Shown: positions 22,538 through 34,500 of the stretch, piece after piece
Position numbering within the stretch: the first letter of the stretch is position 1
How the letters are laid out: the number at the start of each line of letters is the position of its first letter
NCBI RefSeq assembly: GCF_963169125.1
Contig: NC_084795.1
Coordinates: 133,465,701-133,529,700 of the forward strand
Direction: 5' to 3'
DNA length: 64,000 bases
Source: Humulus lupulus
Taxonomy: Eukaryota; Streptophyta; Magnoliopsida; Rosales; Cannabaceae
Program-made: the position numbers and the translations under genes
The notes under the pieces: model-generated
Seen by the model: only the letters and a program-made list of their open reading frames with translations
What the model was told of the DNA's origin: nothing
Database searches by the model: none

Positions 22538-23008
22538 GCCATTATAGTATGTGTATGATAAAGTGTTATGTTAAGTTTTTATGTTTCTTATGAAATTTAT
22601 GTATATGAACTATGTGTTAGATTTTCCTTGCTGGGAATTAGGCTCATTCCTTTTTGTTTATATGTGCAGGAAAATAGCTATAGTGGCGGTAAGATTCATG
22701 GATGCTTAGGAGAATGTGTATCGGTGATGAATGGATTCAAGGAGTCGAGAGTTCGATTTCGAGGATGTAGTCTTTTATTTATGGTTTATGTGTAATTTTT
22801 CCACACTTGTTATGTAACTCCTTTAAATTATGTTTTGTTTTAAAGACAATGGGATCCCATATCCTACTTATTTTATGAAAGTAACTCTTATTTCTACAAG
22901 TTTTTAATAAAGTTATGGTATTTTCGCAAATGTAAGTTTTACTAAGGATTTGTATGTATAGTTTCGTTAATGGTCCAAAAGTCTAGAGTAGTGGGTTATT
23001 ACAGATAC

Positions 23009-23016
23009 TTCTCCAT
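23009..23016 (-). pseudogene. Probable hAT transposase start codon
   Basis: ATG at 23016-23014 on the minus strand opens a frame (Met-Glu-Lys-Tyr) that crosses the GATAC duplication and continues in the piece at 21113-20982. I take it as the original start; an upstream noncoding exon cannot be excluded. Confidence 0.5.
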
Positions 23017-24504
23017 CAATCCTATAAAAATAACAAAACAAAGAGCAAACACAATCAAATAAGATACCAAATTAAGTAGCATGCAAAATCAACTAACATA
23101 ATTTGTAAACAAAACAAAATTAGTAACAAAAAATACATTAAGAAATATACTAAATAGTATACAAAACAAATTAGTTAGCCAAATGCAAAGCATATGAGTG
23201 AACTAAATAAAAAATCATATTTAATATTATACTTATAAATCCATAAAGAAATTAGTGAGCCAAACAAGTAAATCAAATACAAAGCATAAATACATATTAT
23301 ATATCACAAACAATATTATACATATACTATAATATAACAGTAACACTTTAACATAAACAAAAGCAGCATAACACATGCACACATATTCATAGATTTATCA
23401 TTATAACATTAACTTGGATGAATTAATAGAATGTAAACTAATATAAAGCATGAAATGAATGAAGCATGAAATGAATGAATAATATTACGATAATAGTAAA
23501 CTAAATACAAACTACAAAGCATATGAATGAATATTATCATAACAGTAAATACAAACTTATGAACCATGAATATTGAGTATTATTATAACAGTCCGTGAAT
23601 GATTTCGAACGTACCAGTAAACTAAATAGAAAAAAAAGAACATGAATATGATCTCAAACATACAAGAAATTAAACTATGCATACCCAGTTGTCACTGCCG
23701 TGCGGTATCATTGAAAAGCGGTAGAGAAAACTTTAGAGTTGGTGTCGTGATTGTCGTCGTCAAACTTCAGTGTCGGTGTCGTGACTCATCAACGACAAAC
23801 TTCAGATCGGTAATACTTCAGAAAAATAAAAACATAAGAGAAAGATATATGTAAATATAGTTCTATATGATCTACTCATACTATAAATTAACAAATGTTA
23901 GAAATAACATACCGGTATTACTCGTGGATGATCGTGGTGATGGTAGTGTAATGGTGATTGGTTTCGGTAGTTCTTTCAAACAAGAGAAGAGAATCTAAGG
24001 TGGTGGTGATGTGTGAGTAACGAACATAATTATGGTGGTAGTGACTGGTTCAGACGTTGGTAGTGGTGGTGGTGGTGGTTTGCCGACTGACTGGGTTAGC
24101 TGCTTTCTTTGAACGTAGAAGAGAAGATAAAGAGAAGAGAAAAATTGGGCTAGGGCTTATATTTTCTCACAAACAATTGTGTCATGTTGTTAAATTATAA
24201 GATTATTGGGTTAAAAGTCATATCACTGTTTACATATATATATATAATAATATAACTTATTTATATATAAAACGTCACAGATTTTATTTATTTATATTAT
24301 ATATAATTATATAAGTATATATTAGGTAAATGTAACAGGTTGGGTTGGTTTTGATAAGGCCACAATACCCTAGCCCATCTCCGAGCTGTAAAAACATGGG
24401 TTGTCACTTTCCAGGCCAAAGGGGCCATGACCTACACCAATTGCAACTCTATATCATAAAGTTTGCCGGGTTGTTCGGCCAAGCCCATTTTTTGTTCAAC
24501 CCTA
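23017..24504 (-). other. hAT 5' noncoding region
   Basis: AT-rich sequence with no convincing coding frame. It contains a (GGT)n tract at 24063-24080, a TA repeat near 24235 and, at the right end, the CAACCC-rich terminus. Presumably the transposase promoter and 5' UTR. Confidence 0.5.
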
Positions 24505-24600
24505 AGCACAATAATTAATAAGTGAAGTACAAATATTTAAACACAATAATTAAGAAGTTCAATAAAGAAAATTAAACTTATAATTATCAAGTTAAACACA
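24505..24600. repeat. Minisatellite inside CACTA (right part)
   Basis: Continues the 36-bp units (ACAATAATTAATAAGTGA, then ACAATAATTAAGAAGTTCA) interrupted by the hAT element at 16411. Confidence 0.55.
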
Positions 24601-26160
24601 AATAAGAAATATACTAGAACCAAGAGTTGAGTGGTACCGGCATCATTATCATCAAAATCATCCTGAGTAAGAGGCTGAAGAGGTGGCGGAGCTGGTATCT
24701 GAAAGAACTGTGGAGGATACTGGGGAAGCGGGGGCGCCGGCTGTCCAGGGTTCTGCTGTGACAAAAAATTAGCCATTTGAGCCATCCAAGCTTATTGTGT
24801 CTGAAAATAACTCTGAAATTGCCCTTGTTCTTTCCTTCGATGTTCCTTTTGTTGCCTCCACCATTCTTCTTGTTGCCTTTGTTTTTTCTCAAGTTGCAAG
24901 AGAATTTGAGTAATTTCTTCTGGGTTATATTGTGTTTGATTAGAACTCGAACCAGAAGAGACACTAGTCTCTCGTTTTCCACCAAATGCCTTCAGTCTTG
25001 GTTGTTGGCTATATTCTCTCGTGTGACGAGATCGCTAACCTAGTACCTCTATCATAATGTGTAGGTCTCGAGGAGTAAAGGTTGGTGAAGCATCACAAGA
25101 AGAAACAGACTCAGTAGTCAGCGCTAGCTGAGAATTACGAATCTGACACATCTCCTCCTAGTAGTCAAAATAAAATTTCAAATCAAGTTAGAAATATACA
25201 TAAATAATATATTATCTCACTAAAAATGAATTTTAACTTACATATTTATTCTTCGTAAACTCATTTCGCCAATTTTCACTTTTGTGATGGAATTTTTCGA
25301 ATGTGTCAATGATACTTGGAAGCTCCACAGTCTCCGAATCAACGTAATTAATAAATAGTGTAATTATAAAAATGATAATAGATTTAATTATTTAAAATAA
25401 ATGATATTATAATAATTTACCTGATCATGTAGGTGAGCTACAATAGACTTTGATCCCCATCCTCCTTCTATTGGCATTTTGCTCTGATTTGCAGCATTTT
25501 GATTAGAAAGTTTATTCAAAACAATATTATACAATTTATTGAGGATTTGATTTATTGTACGTGATACTTTTCGGTCGTCCAATATGTAATCAGAAATTCC
25601 CAATCCTCCTTGGTAACTCTTGTGGTTGGACTCTTACTTGCTATCTCAGCACCCATATCCTCAACTTTTTTCTTCAATACCTTCTTCAAATAGGCCCTAT
25701 AGTCTCGATGACCCTTCATCATGGTACGAGAAAGCTCATCCATGACTTTAACATTGTCTTTTGGATAAATAAATTTGGTCTGCAAAACATTTAAACATTG
25801 AAAAAATATCAAAATTATTAAGAATATAATATGATTAATTGTGTGAACTTTGCAATGAATATAATAGAATTATTACGGCCGATCTGTCCAACACTTCATG
25901 GATGTCTGTTGCAGGCATTTGTTTCCATTCAAGATGCTGAAGTGACACAGTAGTTCGAACGATGAATTTGCAGAAGTTTATGAACATCTTCCCATGTTTA
26001 TGGATAGGCATCCAGTGTCTTCGCTGAACTTAGGAGTCAAATGAGTAACCTTAAACTTACGTAGTTTCTCCTCAATTACCCGGCCAGTGTAGGCCTCTCT
26101 CACCCCATTTTTCTTGTTACTGGCATGACTTGCACCCCTTGAAGAACTAGGATCAGACAT
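24600..26160 (-). pseudogene. CACTA second gene: plant transposase (Ptta/En/Spm, Transposase_24-like)
   Basis: Minus-strand, intron-containing. It starts MSDPSSSRGASHASNKKN at 26160. The middle exon (25552-25790) has the hallmark DWEFLITYWTTEKY preceded by a KVLKKKVEDMGAEIASKS helix. A later exon has the FEKFHHKSENW segment, and the C-terminal part is Gln/Lys-rich coiled coil followed by a Pro-rich tail (GQPAPPLPQYPPQ). In En/Spm the companion protein TNPA binds the subterminal repeats; this family is the usual second ORF of plant CACTA elements. Frameshift near 26000 (after FSED) and stops near 25030 and 24795 indicate decay. It follows TNP2 by about 100 bases on the same strand. Confidence 0.7.
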
Positions 26161-26259
26161 ACTACAAACATAATGTATTTATTAAAATATGATATTGAAT
26201 TAGCAAGGAAATAAGCATTGAATTAACAAGGAAAATCAATAATTCATTTCAAAATTACA

Positions 26260-26943
26260 AGTCATCATCATCGATTTCATCTTTAACCAATACACAGTAG
26301 TCATCACTATCAGTTTCTACATCCACTAATTCTTCACTAGAATCCTCATATTCCCCTAGCGTTTCATCTTTAAAGTCATCATCATCAACCAAAAAGTCGT
26401 CTAAAATTTCTCCTTCACTCATGGGAATTACATCATCAATTTCATGAACTTTGGTTGGGGCGACATCTCACGTATGTAGTAAAAAATTTCTATGTGTGGA
26501 AGTCGTACAACTAATTGAATTCTTGATGAATTTTTTTCTTGGAGTATTGGAATAGTGTCATCCGCTTCGTCTGGGAAATCCCACACATTGCGTAGGATGT
26601 AAGTGTTTACGAGCCTCCAATCATCATCATTTTTTCAAATCATTGATGTAATAGATCAACTTTTCTTGGGATTCAAGTATAAATGGTTCATTTTGATACC
26701 ATTCACGATTGACATGAACGCTAATAAAAACAGGATCACTTTCAATCCTACCGCCGCAGGCATTTGTGTCAAACCAACTACACTTGAACAGTAAAACACT
26801 ACATTATTTCAAATAACCCAATTCAATCACTTCTTGAAGGACACCATAAAAATTGATACCATCTTCACCAAGCACCATAACACCTCTATTTTGTGTTTTA
26901 CGTTTTATATCTCTGCTCTTAATGAGAAATTTGAAACCGTTGA
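26260..26943 (-). pseudogene. CACTA TNP2 transposase, C-terminal part (DUF4216 and acidic tail)
   Basis: Continues the TNP2 protein after the gypsy block. The DUF4216-type segment holds FKFLIKSRDIKRKTQNRGV, WFDTNACGGRIESDPVFISV and REWYQNEPFILESQEKLIYY. It is followed by LVNTYILRNVWDFPDEADDT and a very acidic tail (FLVDDDDFKDETLGEYEDSS) ending at a TAA near 26260. There are stops around 26805 and 26620. The join to 42298 falls exactly at the target duplication, restoring the family-typical NGFKF block. Confidence 0.8.
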
Positions 26944-29251
26944 TGTAGCGTCCCAAATTTGCTAATAAGGCTTAGGGCCTTCATTAGCGTACCTGGAGGG
27001 CAATACTTGATTTATTATGTTAATATGTGAATTTGATGAGTATGTGATTAGAAATGCATGTTTAGGTGAATTAAATATGCATGTGGGCCCCGTTTGGTTG
27101 CTAGGGGCATATTTGTAGTTTTAGCCGCTGAGGGCATAAATGCAATATTTGTGTATATTGTGGTTGACATCATGTGTGAGTGGTGATATATCTGTGATGC
27201 AGGATCCGAGACAGTCCTAGGGAGCAATTTAGCTAGATAGTCACAAGCGAGAATAATTAGTAGTTGGTGGCACTTTGGTAACTTGGGTAACTATAAGTAA
27301 CACTTGAGGATAGTTGTTATAGGTGAGAAATTAAGTGGGAATGTGGCATTCTAGCATGAGGATAAGGAAAAGTCTAGGCTTTCCTTGAGGTTAGTTAGAG
27401 TCTAAATTAGAGGGGAGGGCAAATGTGTCATTTGGCTTTAGTAATAGATAGACTTTGGTTGAGAAAAGTCCCACACGTTACTCTCACCTTGGCATTACAT
27501 TTGGGTTCTTTGGATGCTCTAGAGAAAACCAGAAACCAAAGGAAGGGCCTCTGAATTTGTAGGATCAAAGTGGGGAATCAAGCCAAGGATTTAAAGGAAG
27601 CTAGAGGTTGTTTTGCACGTTTGGCGTAAGGGTTTTAAGTTGTTATTTTATTGAACTCAGCCAAGAAGTGCTGTGGTTTGACAACTGAATTGTGTTTTGC
27701 CTTGTGGATTATTGGGGTGAATTTTTGGCAAAGTTAAGCATAGGAGTTTGTGGATTTGAGCTTGGAACTTGATTTGAAAGCATCTCAGGGTCGAATTCCT
27801 ACTTCAGGTAAGAATTCCATGCATTTATGAAGTATATATTCTGGTGTGGTTTAAGTTTTGTGATGGGTGGTTTAAGTTTTGTGAAGTTTTAAACCACTAG
27901 GTGATTTTTGAGTTTGGTTGAGTGTTTGAGTTTGTTGTTGGTATTTTTGAGTTGCTATACCATTTATTTGAAGAATTAGGTCGAATTAGGACTTGGGTGT
28001 ACCTTGGTGGTGATTTGGATGAGTTTTGGCTCAGGAAAATGTTGGAAAAAACCAAGTTTTCTGGGTTCCCGTATGAGTGCCGCGGCGCTGGGTTGTATCT
28101 AGACAGGGGAGCCCTGTTGGGTGTCGCGGACCCTATAGGGCTGTGCCGTGGCGCTAGGCCATTTTAAGGATGAAAGATTTTGCGTTTTTAGGGTTTTGGC
28201 TCAGGGGGCTCGAGGGATGCTTCCGCTACCTTGTGTAGAGAAACGGGAGGTCCCGAGAGCACGAGATCGATTCTGAGGTAAAATTATGAATTGGTTAGTA
28301 ACGAGAGTGCTATTTGTGTATTGTGACTAGGTTCTCAGTGAGCCTTGGGTTAGAGGACTGTGCTATGGATTTTGGTGCACAAGAAGCTCGGGACATAGTT
28401 AAGAAAATTGTTGTAACCGTAGAGCAGGGCGTGGCCCTATAGTTTGTATTGCAGGGCACGACCCTATGTGATTTAAATTGCAGGGCATAGCCTAGTGTTT
28501 ATGTATGGTATGTGTTTAAGTAGTTATTGATATTATGCTATGTATGCTTATCTATGAATGAATAGTGAAGGCCGAGGACGGCAAGGCTGGGTACGGAAAA
28601 GGGCCGGGAACGACATTAAGCACGTGGAGTGCAAGGTTGAGTATGGCAAGGGGGCCGGGAGCGGCGTTAAGCACGCGGAGTGAAAGTCGCCAGGGTGAGA
28701 CCCCTCTCGGATGCATGAGTCATCCTCACGGTATAGACCACAAACCCAGGGCCTGGTAAAGCACCTGGGACGGCATGGCCGCTATATGTTTAGCCTGTTA
28801 GCAGATTTGTTATATGCTGGTTGCTGGATATGTATATGTTGATTATTTGGGTTGATTTTTCTTGCTGGGCTTCGGCTCACAGGTGCTCTATGGTGCAGGT
28901 AAGGGCAAGGGAAAGGTCAACCAGCCATGAGTACGAAGAGCGTGAAGTGACGTGTGCATGTTTTGCCTGCCTGGCTGCCACGACTAGGGATATTTTTGGG
29001 AGACATTATGTATTAATCAAAGTGTTGTCGTTTAGTCGACTTAAATCGTATTTTGAGTTGTAAATATTTCTAAACACTAATTTTGGGATCCCAAATGTAT
29101 AACACTTTATAATATTAGTGAATGAATACATTTTCTAATTATATGACTTTTATTACAGTTTAGCTAACTTTTAACCTAAAACCTTGATTAGCGAGTTAAT
29201 TGCACATTTAAAACTCACTTAGTAATGACTCTAAGGAAGTAGGGCGTTACA
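26944..29251 (+). repeat. 5' LTR of element A (2308 bp)
   Basis: TGTAGCGTCCCAAATTTGCT to GGGCGTTACA. It contains a GC-rich block at about 28078-28166 and a splice-donor-like TGCAGGTAAGGGCAAGGG near 28894-28911. Short frames within it (for example 28565-28759) are not genes. Confidence 0.85.
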
Positions 29252-29254
29252 ACA

Positions 29255-29266
29255 TGGTATCAGACC
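29255..29266 (+). promoter_or_regulatory. Primer-binding site of element A
   Basis: TGGTATCAGACC three bases after the LTR, matching the plant initiator-Met primer site TGGTATCAGAGC with one change. Confidence 0.75.
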
Positions 29267-29589
29267 AAGCCAAGGTTTATGGTTTCTGGACATTGACCGA
29301 ACATGTATGCTCGCTGTCAGTGACAAGCTCGACTCAGGGTTGGTTGGTAAAGATTGAATTATATACTTGATTATGTGCTTGAGTGCCCTGTTTGCCCGAT
29401 TATTTTATATAGAGCATGATGAATGTGTTAACATATGCATGATTCCAGGGCATGGCCCCTTGAGTGTTGTATGTTATTTGTGTTATGCGAACTGCTGTCT
29501 ATGGTTGGTTGGTGTGAATTGGGAGGTGGTTTTGGATGTTGTTATCATGGCTGATGAGCGGCGTCATTGATTACATGCATATTGTTGAG

Positions 29590-30013
29590 ATGACTCGTCA
29601 ATCAACCAGACTCCGTAGCAGTATGGCTGAGGATGACAACTAGGGTCAGATTCCTCCACTTGCCCCACAGAATTGGCAACAGATGTTTGTCGATATGGAA
29701 GCCAGACTGCACCGAACACAAGAAGAGCTTCGACAGTTGAGGCATCATGCCCCTCCTTAAGGCCCTGGGTTGTAGGTTCAGCAGGCTGTGGCACCAGTGC
29801 TAGTTCAGCTTGTTATGGAGAATAGGTGGGAACCTTTGTATGAGAGGTTTAGGAAGCAGCATCCTCCCACCTTCGAGGGTGGACCAGACCCACTACGGGT
29901 AGAGCAGTGGATGAATATGATTTCCTCCATCTTGGATTTAATGAGGGTGGAAGGAAATGAGAGGGTAGCTTGTGCCAGCTACATGTTCAGAGAGGACGCC
30001 CGCATCTGGTGGG
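29590..30013 (+). pseudogene. Element A gag, N-terminal half
   Basis: Starts MTRQSTRLRSSMAEDDN at 29590 and continues through the helix NWQQMFVDMEARLHRTQEEL to the capsid core FRKQHPPTFEGGPDPLRVEQ and EDARIWW, where it is cut by a solo LTR. Stops are TAG after DDN, TAA after HHAPP and TAG after GPGL; all are one C-to-T change from Gln. The capsid protein resumes at 31878. Confidence 0.8.
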
Positions 30014-31872
30014 TGTTGGGGTTTTATGCCGTAATTAAAACCCAAATTCTTTGTAATCTCATTTTATTATCAATAAAAGAATAGAAATCATTTTTTGACT
30101 TGGTCCATCACTTTGCTCACATGTTTTATTTTCATGATTATTTGTTTAATATAAACTTCTATTAAATCCCGCGCATATAGCTAATCTTATTTATAGTGAC
30201 GTAATAACAGTGGAATATAAATATGATTATATGTTCAAAATAAGTTAGTCCTACGATTAGTCAGTGCACATGATTTACACTGACTTGCCAATCTACGATA
30301 TGATCTACTTATACATTACAGTGTTATGTTCTTTAAATAACATTCACAAAGTAGATAAGATTGGATGTATTTGTTACATCAAATAGGACCGATATTGATA
30401 GTTGATAAGATAAGTAAACATACTGTTATTATCTATTTTAGTCATATCATATAGTTGACCATAGGTCAATTCAATCTCAATTTTGAGTGGTTAGTGTTCT
30501 AACTGATTGTATTATTTGAGTTCTTTGACTTGTTCGTTACCAGCTTACCCTACGGACTAGCCCATACTTACATCTTGGGAACTCGGTAGTATAATTGAGT
30601 GGGAGTGTTAATCATAGTTATGAACATCTATAGCTTCTGATGAAGAAGTCAAACGATGGTTTTATTTTAGTTTGGTTCAAGGTGTTAAATGATAGAGATC
30701 TCATTTGAGTAATTAAATTAGTTACTGAAATATCATTTACAAGGAACTAAGTGTTTTAAGGATAAAATACAATGAGGGGTAAAACGGTATTTTAGTCCCA
30801 TCTCATTGTAGACCGTCTATAGAGGATTGAGTGACAATTATGGTTGTAACAATGGATAATTAATAGCTTATCTATATTTGTTATAGAGCGTTCTATGAAT
30901 CCAAGAGTGCAATTCCGAGTCTATAGTGGAGTCACGAGGAATTAATAAGTTAGTAAATTTATTTGTTAGATTTATGATAACTTATTGGAGCTTGATTTCA
31001 TAGGCCCTTGGTCCCCATTGTACCTTGGATAAAATCATCTAGATAGTATCAATTAATTAATTTAATTATCAATTAGAATTATCAAAGTTGACCAGGTTAA
31101 TTGTGGATAGTTTCACAGAGTTATGTAATTTTGAGAAGAAACGAGAAATTAGGGCATATTTATTAATTAAGATAAATTGGTATCTAAATTAATAAATAAG
31201 TTTAAATCAAGGTTCAAATTATAAATAATTAATTTTATAAAGGATTTAAATAATTATTTAATTAATTAAATCAATAGAAAATAATACAGGTCTTGATTTT
31301 AGGTCCAATGAGCTTATAATTAAATGAGAAATTTTACGGGCCTAAAGCCCATGATAATTTCGACCTAGGGCTGTTAATTTGATATTATTTTATTGATTTT
31401 TTAATTATATTAAATGACCTAATTGAGTCTATAAAAGTAGTGCTTAGAGAGAAGTCAAAACACAAGTTTGACAAGTCACAAGTTAGATTTTCTGATAGGT
31501 TTTAGATTCTCTCTAAACACAAGTCATTTTCGAATCCTCTTTGTTATTTTCTCTTCTTCTCTCTATATCTATCTCATGTGTTGAGAATTGCCCACACTAG
31601 TCTAGGTGATTCTAAGGATACATTGGAAGATTGTGAAGAAATTAGAAGAACTGCTCAGTTTCTTGATAATACTCTGCTACAGAAAGGATACAAGAGTTAG
31701 AGAAACTGAAGGAAGGACTCTTTCATTCCGCTGCGTATACTGTAAGTATTCTTATCTTTGTTTCTCTTTGAATTCAATTTTAGAAACATGTTATAGGTTA
31801 TCTCATATTAATTTTTTTAATATTAAATCTACATGAAAATAAATAAAGATCCTGTATAAAGTATTCCTAACA
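30014..31872 (+). repeat. Solo LTR, probably copia-type (1859 bp), TSD GTGGG
   Basis: Starts TGTTGGGGTTTTATGCC, ends TATTCCTAACA; GTGGG flanks both sides (30009-30013; 31873-31877). The gag frame continues correctly across it. It is near-identical in length to, and collinear with, the inverted copy at 19124-20981, with a TATAAAAG box at 31430-31437. Confidence 0.88.
31430..31437 (+). promoter_or_regulatory. TATA box in solo LTR
   Basis: TATAAAAG, same place as in the inverted copy. Confidence 0.45.
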
Positions 31873-31877
31873 GTGGG

Positions 31878-32663
31878 ATGTAGTGACACAGAGAAGAAAT
31901 GTTGCAGTTATGACCTGGGAAGAGTTCAGAAACATTTTTAATGAGAAGTATTACAGTGTTGTAGTCCGAGCTGCAAAGATTGACGAGTTTACCAACCTGA
32001 CTCAGAACCGGATGACAGTTATTGAGTATGCCTTGAGATTTGACCGGTTGGCGAAGTTCGCACTGGATTTGGTGCTGACAAATGTGGCACGAAGGGATCA
32101 GTTTGTACGGGGGTTGAATGTCATCATCGCTCATGATGTAAGATAACATTGGACCCGGGGACTAATACATATGCTCAAGTAGTGGACAAGCCCTTAGAGC
32201 TGAGGGGGGCGAGGATCAGATTTGGAGAGAGGGTACTGCTAGGCGCGATGCCAGGAGGATGGTGCCGCCTTTTACCGGATCTAGTCGGGGTAGCGGCCCC
32301 AGTGAGCAAAAGAGAAAGGCCCCAGATTCTTTTGTTCCTCCTAGCTCGGATAGGAGGGCATGGGGTGCTTTTAGTGGCCTTCACGATGGGGGGGAAAACT
32401 GGAGGAGTTTCCCTATATGTCCTCGGTGCAGACGTCGACACCAGGTAGAGTGCAGGATCATGGCCTGCTTTATTTGTGGGAGTGTCAACCATTTGAAGAA
32501 AGACTGCCCACAAGCCAGAAAAAAGGAGCTGAAACAGAGCGACAGTCTCGCTCCTCACAGAGTATTCACCTTGACTCAAACCGAGGCTGAGGCTAGCCTT
32601 CCGGTCATGACAGGTAAGATTTCTAGTGTTGGTTCTTCTTTTACTGTATTGATTGATTTGTGA
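31878..32663 (+). pseudogene. Element A gag, C-terminal half with zinc knuckle
   Basis: The capsid core resumes with RRNVAVMTWEEFRNIFNEKY and MTVIEYALRFDRLAKF. A frameshift near 32145 and low-complexity linker lead to the zinc knuckle CFICGSVNHLKKDC (CX2CX4HX4C) at about 32465-32506. The frame then runs into the protease (SSFTVLIDL*ATH) where the active-site Ser-Gly codons are lost to a stop at 32661-32663. Confidence 0.8.
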
Positions 32664-33524
32664 GCTACTCATTTATTTTTGTCTACTAGAGTGATAGATC
32701 AGCTGTGTAGACCTAGTGATTTGTATGCTAGGGGATTTTAGACTTTGTTGGCGACTAGGGAACTGGTAGTCTCTAGGAGATGGATTAGAGCATGGCTAGT
32801 AGAGATAGATGGTAGAGAGCTATCTGTGGATCTAATCGAGTTAGCGATGGATGACTTCGATATGATTCTAGGGATGGATTGGTTATCAAAGTATGGGGCG
32901 ACGATTGACTGCAAGCGCAGGATGGTGACTTTTGAACAAGAAGGGGAGGTACCCTTTGTCTTTGTGGGGACAATTAGTGGACTGCGGGTACCCATGATTT
33001 CGGCACTGAAGGCTAGAGACCTGACGCAGGAAGGTTGCATAAAATTCCCAACGAACATTGTGGATACCTTTAAGGTTCTGTCGGCTAGACCGAGTGAAAC
33101 CAGGTTGGTATGTGAGTTTTCAGATTTATTTCCAGCATATTTGCCCGGGTTGCTGCCACAGCGGAAGATTGAGTTTGTTATCGAATTGGCGCCAGGGGCG
33201 GAGCCAGTATCTTGGACACCTTATAGATTGGCTCTGGCAGAGTTGAAGGAACTGAAGATTCAATTGCACGAATTACTGGATTTGGGGTTTATCAGACCGA
33301 GTTTCTCGCCATGGGGTGCTCTAGTGTTGTTCCTCAAAAAGAAGGATGGATCTCTTAGGATGTGTATTGACTACAGGGAGCTGAACAAGTTGACCATTAA
33401 GAACAAGTACCCATTACCTAGGATCGACGACTTGTTTGACCAGTTGCAAGAGAAGATAGTGTTCTTTAAGATTAATCTCCAGTCAGGTTACCATCAGTTA
33501 AGGATTAAAGAGAAGGACATATGA
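32664..33524 (+). pseudogene. Element A protease and reverse transcriptase N-terminus
   Basis: The protease flap and second half ([20 protein letters not shown]) are followed by the RT tether ([20 protein letters not shown]) and RT fingers/palm: [40 protein letters not shown] and [16 protein letters not shown], ending at a TGA (33522-33524; Arg codon CGA expected). The protease active-site Asp-Ser-Gly is destroyed. Confidence 0.83.
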
Positions 33525-34500
33525 AAGACTGCCTTCCACACGAGATATGGACACTATGAATTCCTGGTTATGTCCTTTGGATTAACTAATGCCCCAGCAG
33601 CCTTTATGGACATGATGAATATGGTCTTCAAGGACTATTTGGACAAGTTTTTGATTGTGTTTATTGATGACATATTGGTGTACTCTTAGTTAGAGTTAGA
33701 GCATGAAAAACATTTATGCTTGGTATTACAGTGGTTGAGAGAGCATAGGTTATATGCTAAGTTCAGCAAGTGTGAGTTTTGGCTATCGCAAGTCAGCGGT
33801 TGAAGGAGCATAGGTTATATGCTAAGTTCAGCAAGTGTGAGTTTTGGCTACCGCAATCACATTTTTGGGCTATATTTTAAGTAAGGAAGGGGTTCTGGTT
33901 GACCCAGGTAAGATTGCAGTGAGGGATTGGCCTAGACTGAGCAATGTAATGGAAGTTAGGAGCTTCCTAGGTTTGGCAGGGTATTATCGGCGGTTCGATG
34001 AGGGGTTCTCCAGGATAGCTACACCTTTGACTGAATTGTCGAGAAAGAAGACTAAGTATGTGTAGATAGACAGGTGTGAGAACAGTTTCAAGGAATTGAA
34101 GCAGCGACTGATCACCGCTCCGGTATTGAGTCTGCCGTCAGACAATGAGAAGTTTGTTGTTTATTGTGATGATTCCAGTCAGGGTTTAGGGTGTGTGCTG
34201 ATGTAAGCTGGTAAGGTGATAGCCTATGCATCGAGATAGCTCAAGGAGTATGAGCAGAGATATCCCATGCATGATCTGGAGTTGGCAGCGGTGGTATTTG
34301 CACTTAAGATTTGGAGACATTATCTGTATGGTGAGAAGTGCGAAATATACACTGACCATAAGAGTTTGAAGTACTTCTTTACTCAAAAGGATCTGAATAT
34401 GCACCAGAGATGGTGACTGGAATTGGTAAAGGATTATGATGGTGATATCCTATACCATCCTGAGAAGGCTAATGTAGTGGCTGATGCATTAAGTTGGAAG
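33525..34500 (+). pseudogene. Element A RT C-terminus and RNase H
   Basis: After the TGA the frame gives [15 protein letters not shown] and the RT catalytic box [11 protein letters not shown] 65-bp direct tandem duplication (33732-33860) then shifts the frame; RT thumb [20 protein letters not shown] follows in another frame. RNase H is recognisable (FVVYCDDSSQGLGCVL, then [11 protein letters not shown]) but broken by stops at about 34064, 34205, 34240 and 34415. Confidence 0.78.

Larger units (their letters stand above)
21114..23003 (+). repeat. Solo LTR (1890 bp), TSD GATAC
   Basis: Begins TGTAGAGTCCAAGAAC, ends GGGTTATTACA, with GATAC on both sides (21109-21113; 23004-23008). The 5' TGTA...TACA ends and length suggest a Ty3/gypsy family distinct from the TGTAACG LTRs, but sharing the TGCAGG(A/T)AAA-like block near 22668. 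It interrupts the hAT transposase within its first codons. Confidence 0.85.
16411..24504 (-). mobile_element. hAT transposon with BED-type transposase, containing two solo LTRs
   Basis: The left end begins TAGGGGTGCACATGGGTTGG and the right end finishes TTCAACCCTA, so the termini are inverted TAGGG(G/T)TG. AGCACA is repeated at both borders (16405-16410; 24505-24510 region), consistent with an imperfect 8-bp hAT duplication, AGCACAAT on the right. The minus-strand transposase is split by solo LTRs at 19124-20981 and 21114-23003. Without them the element would be about 4.3 kb. Confidence 0.75.

Noticed and set aside
28565..28759. Plus-strand ORF in the 5' LTR of element A
   Set aside because: Lies in an LTR, no protein similarity recognised, and the region is not open in related LTRs.
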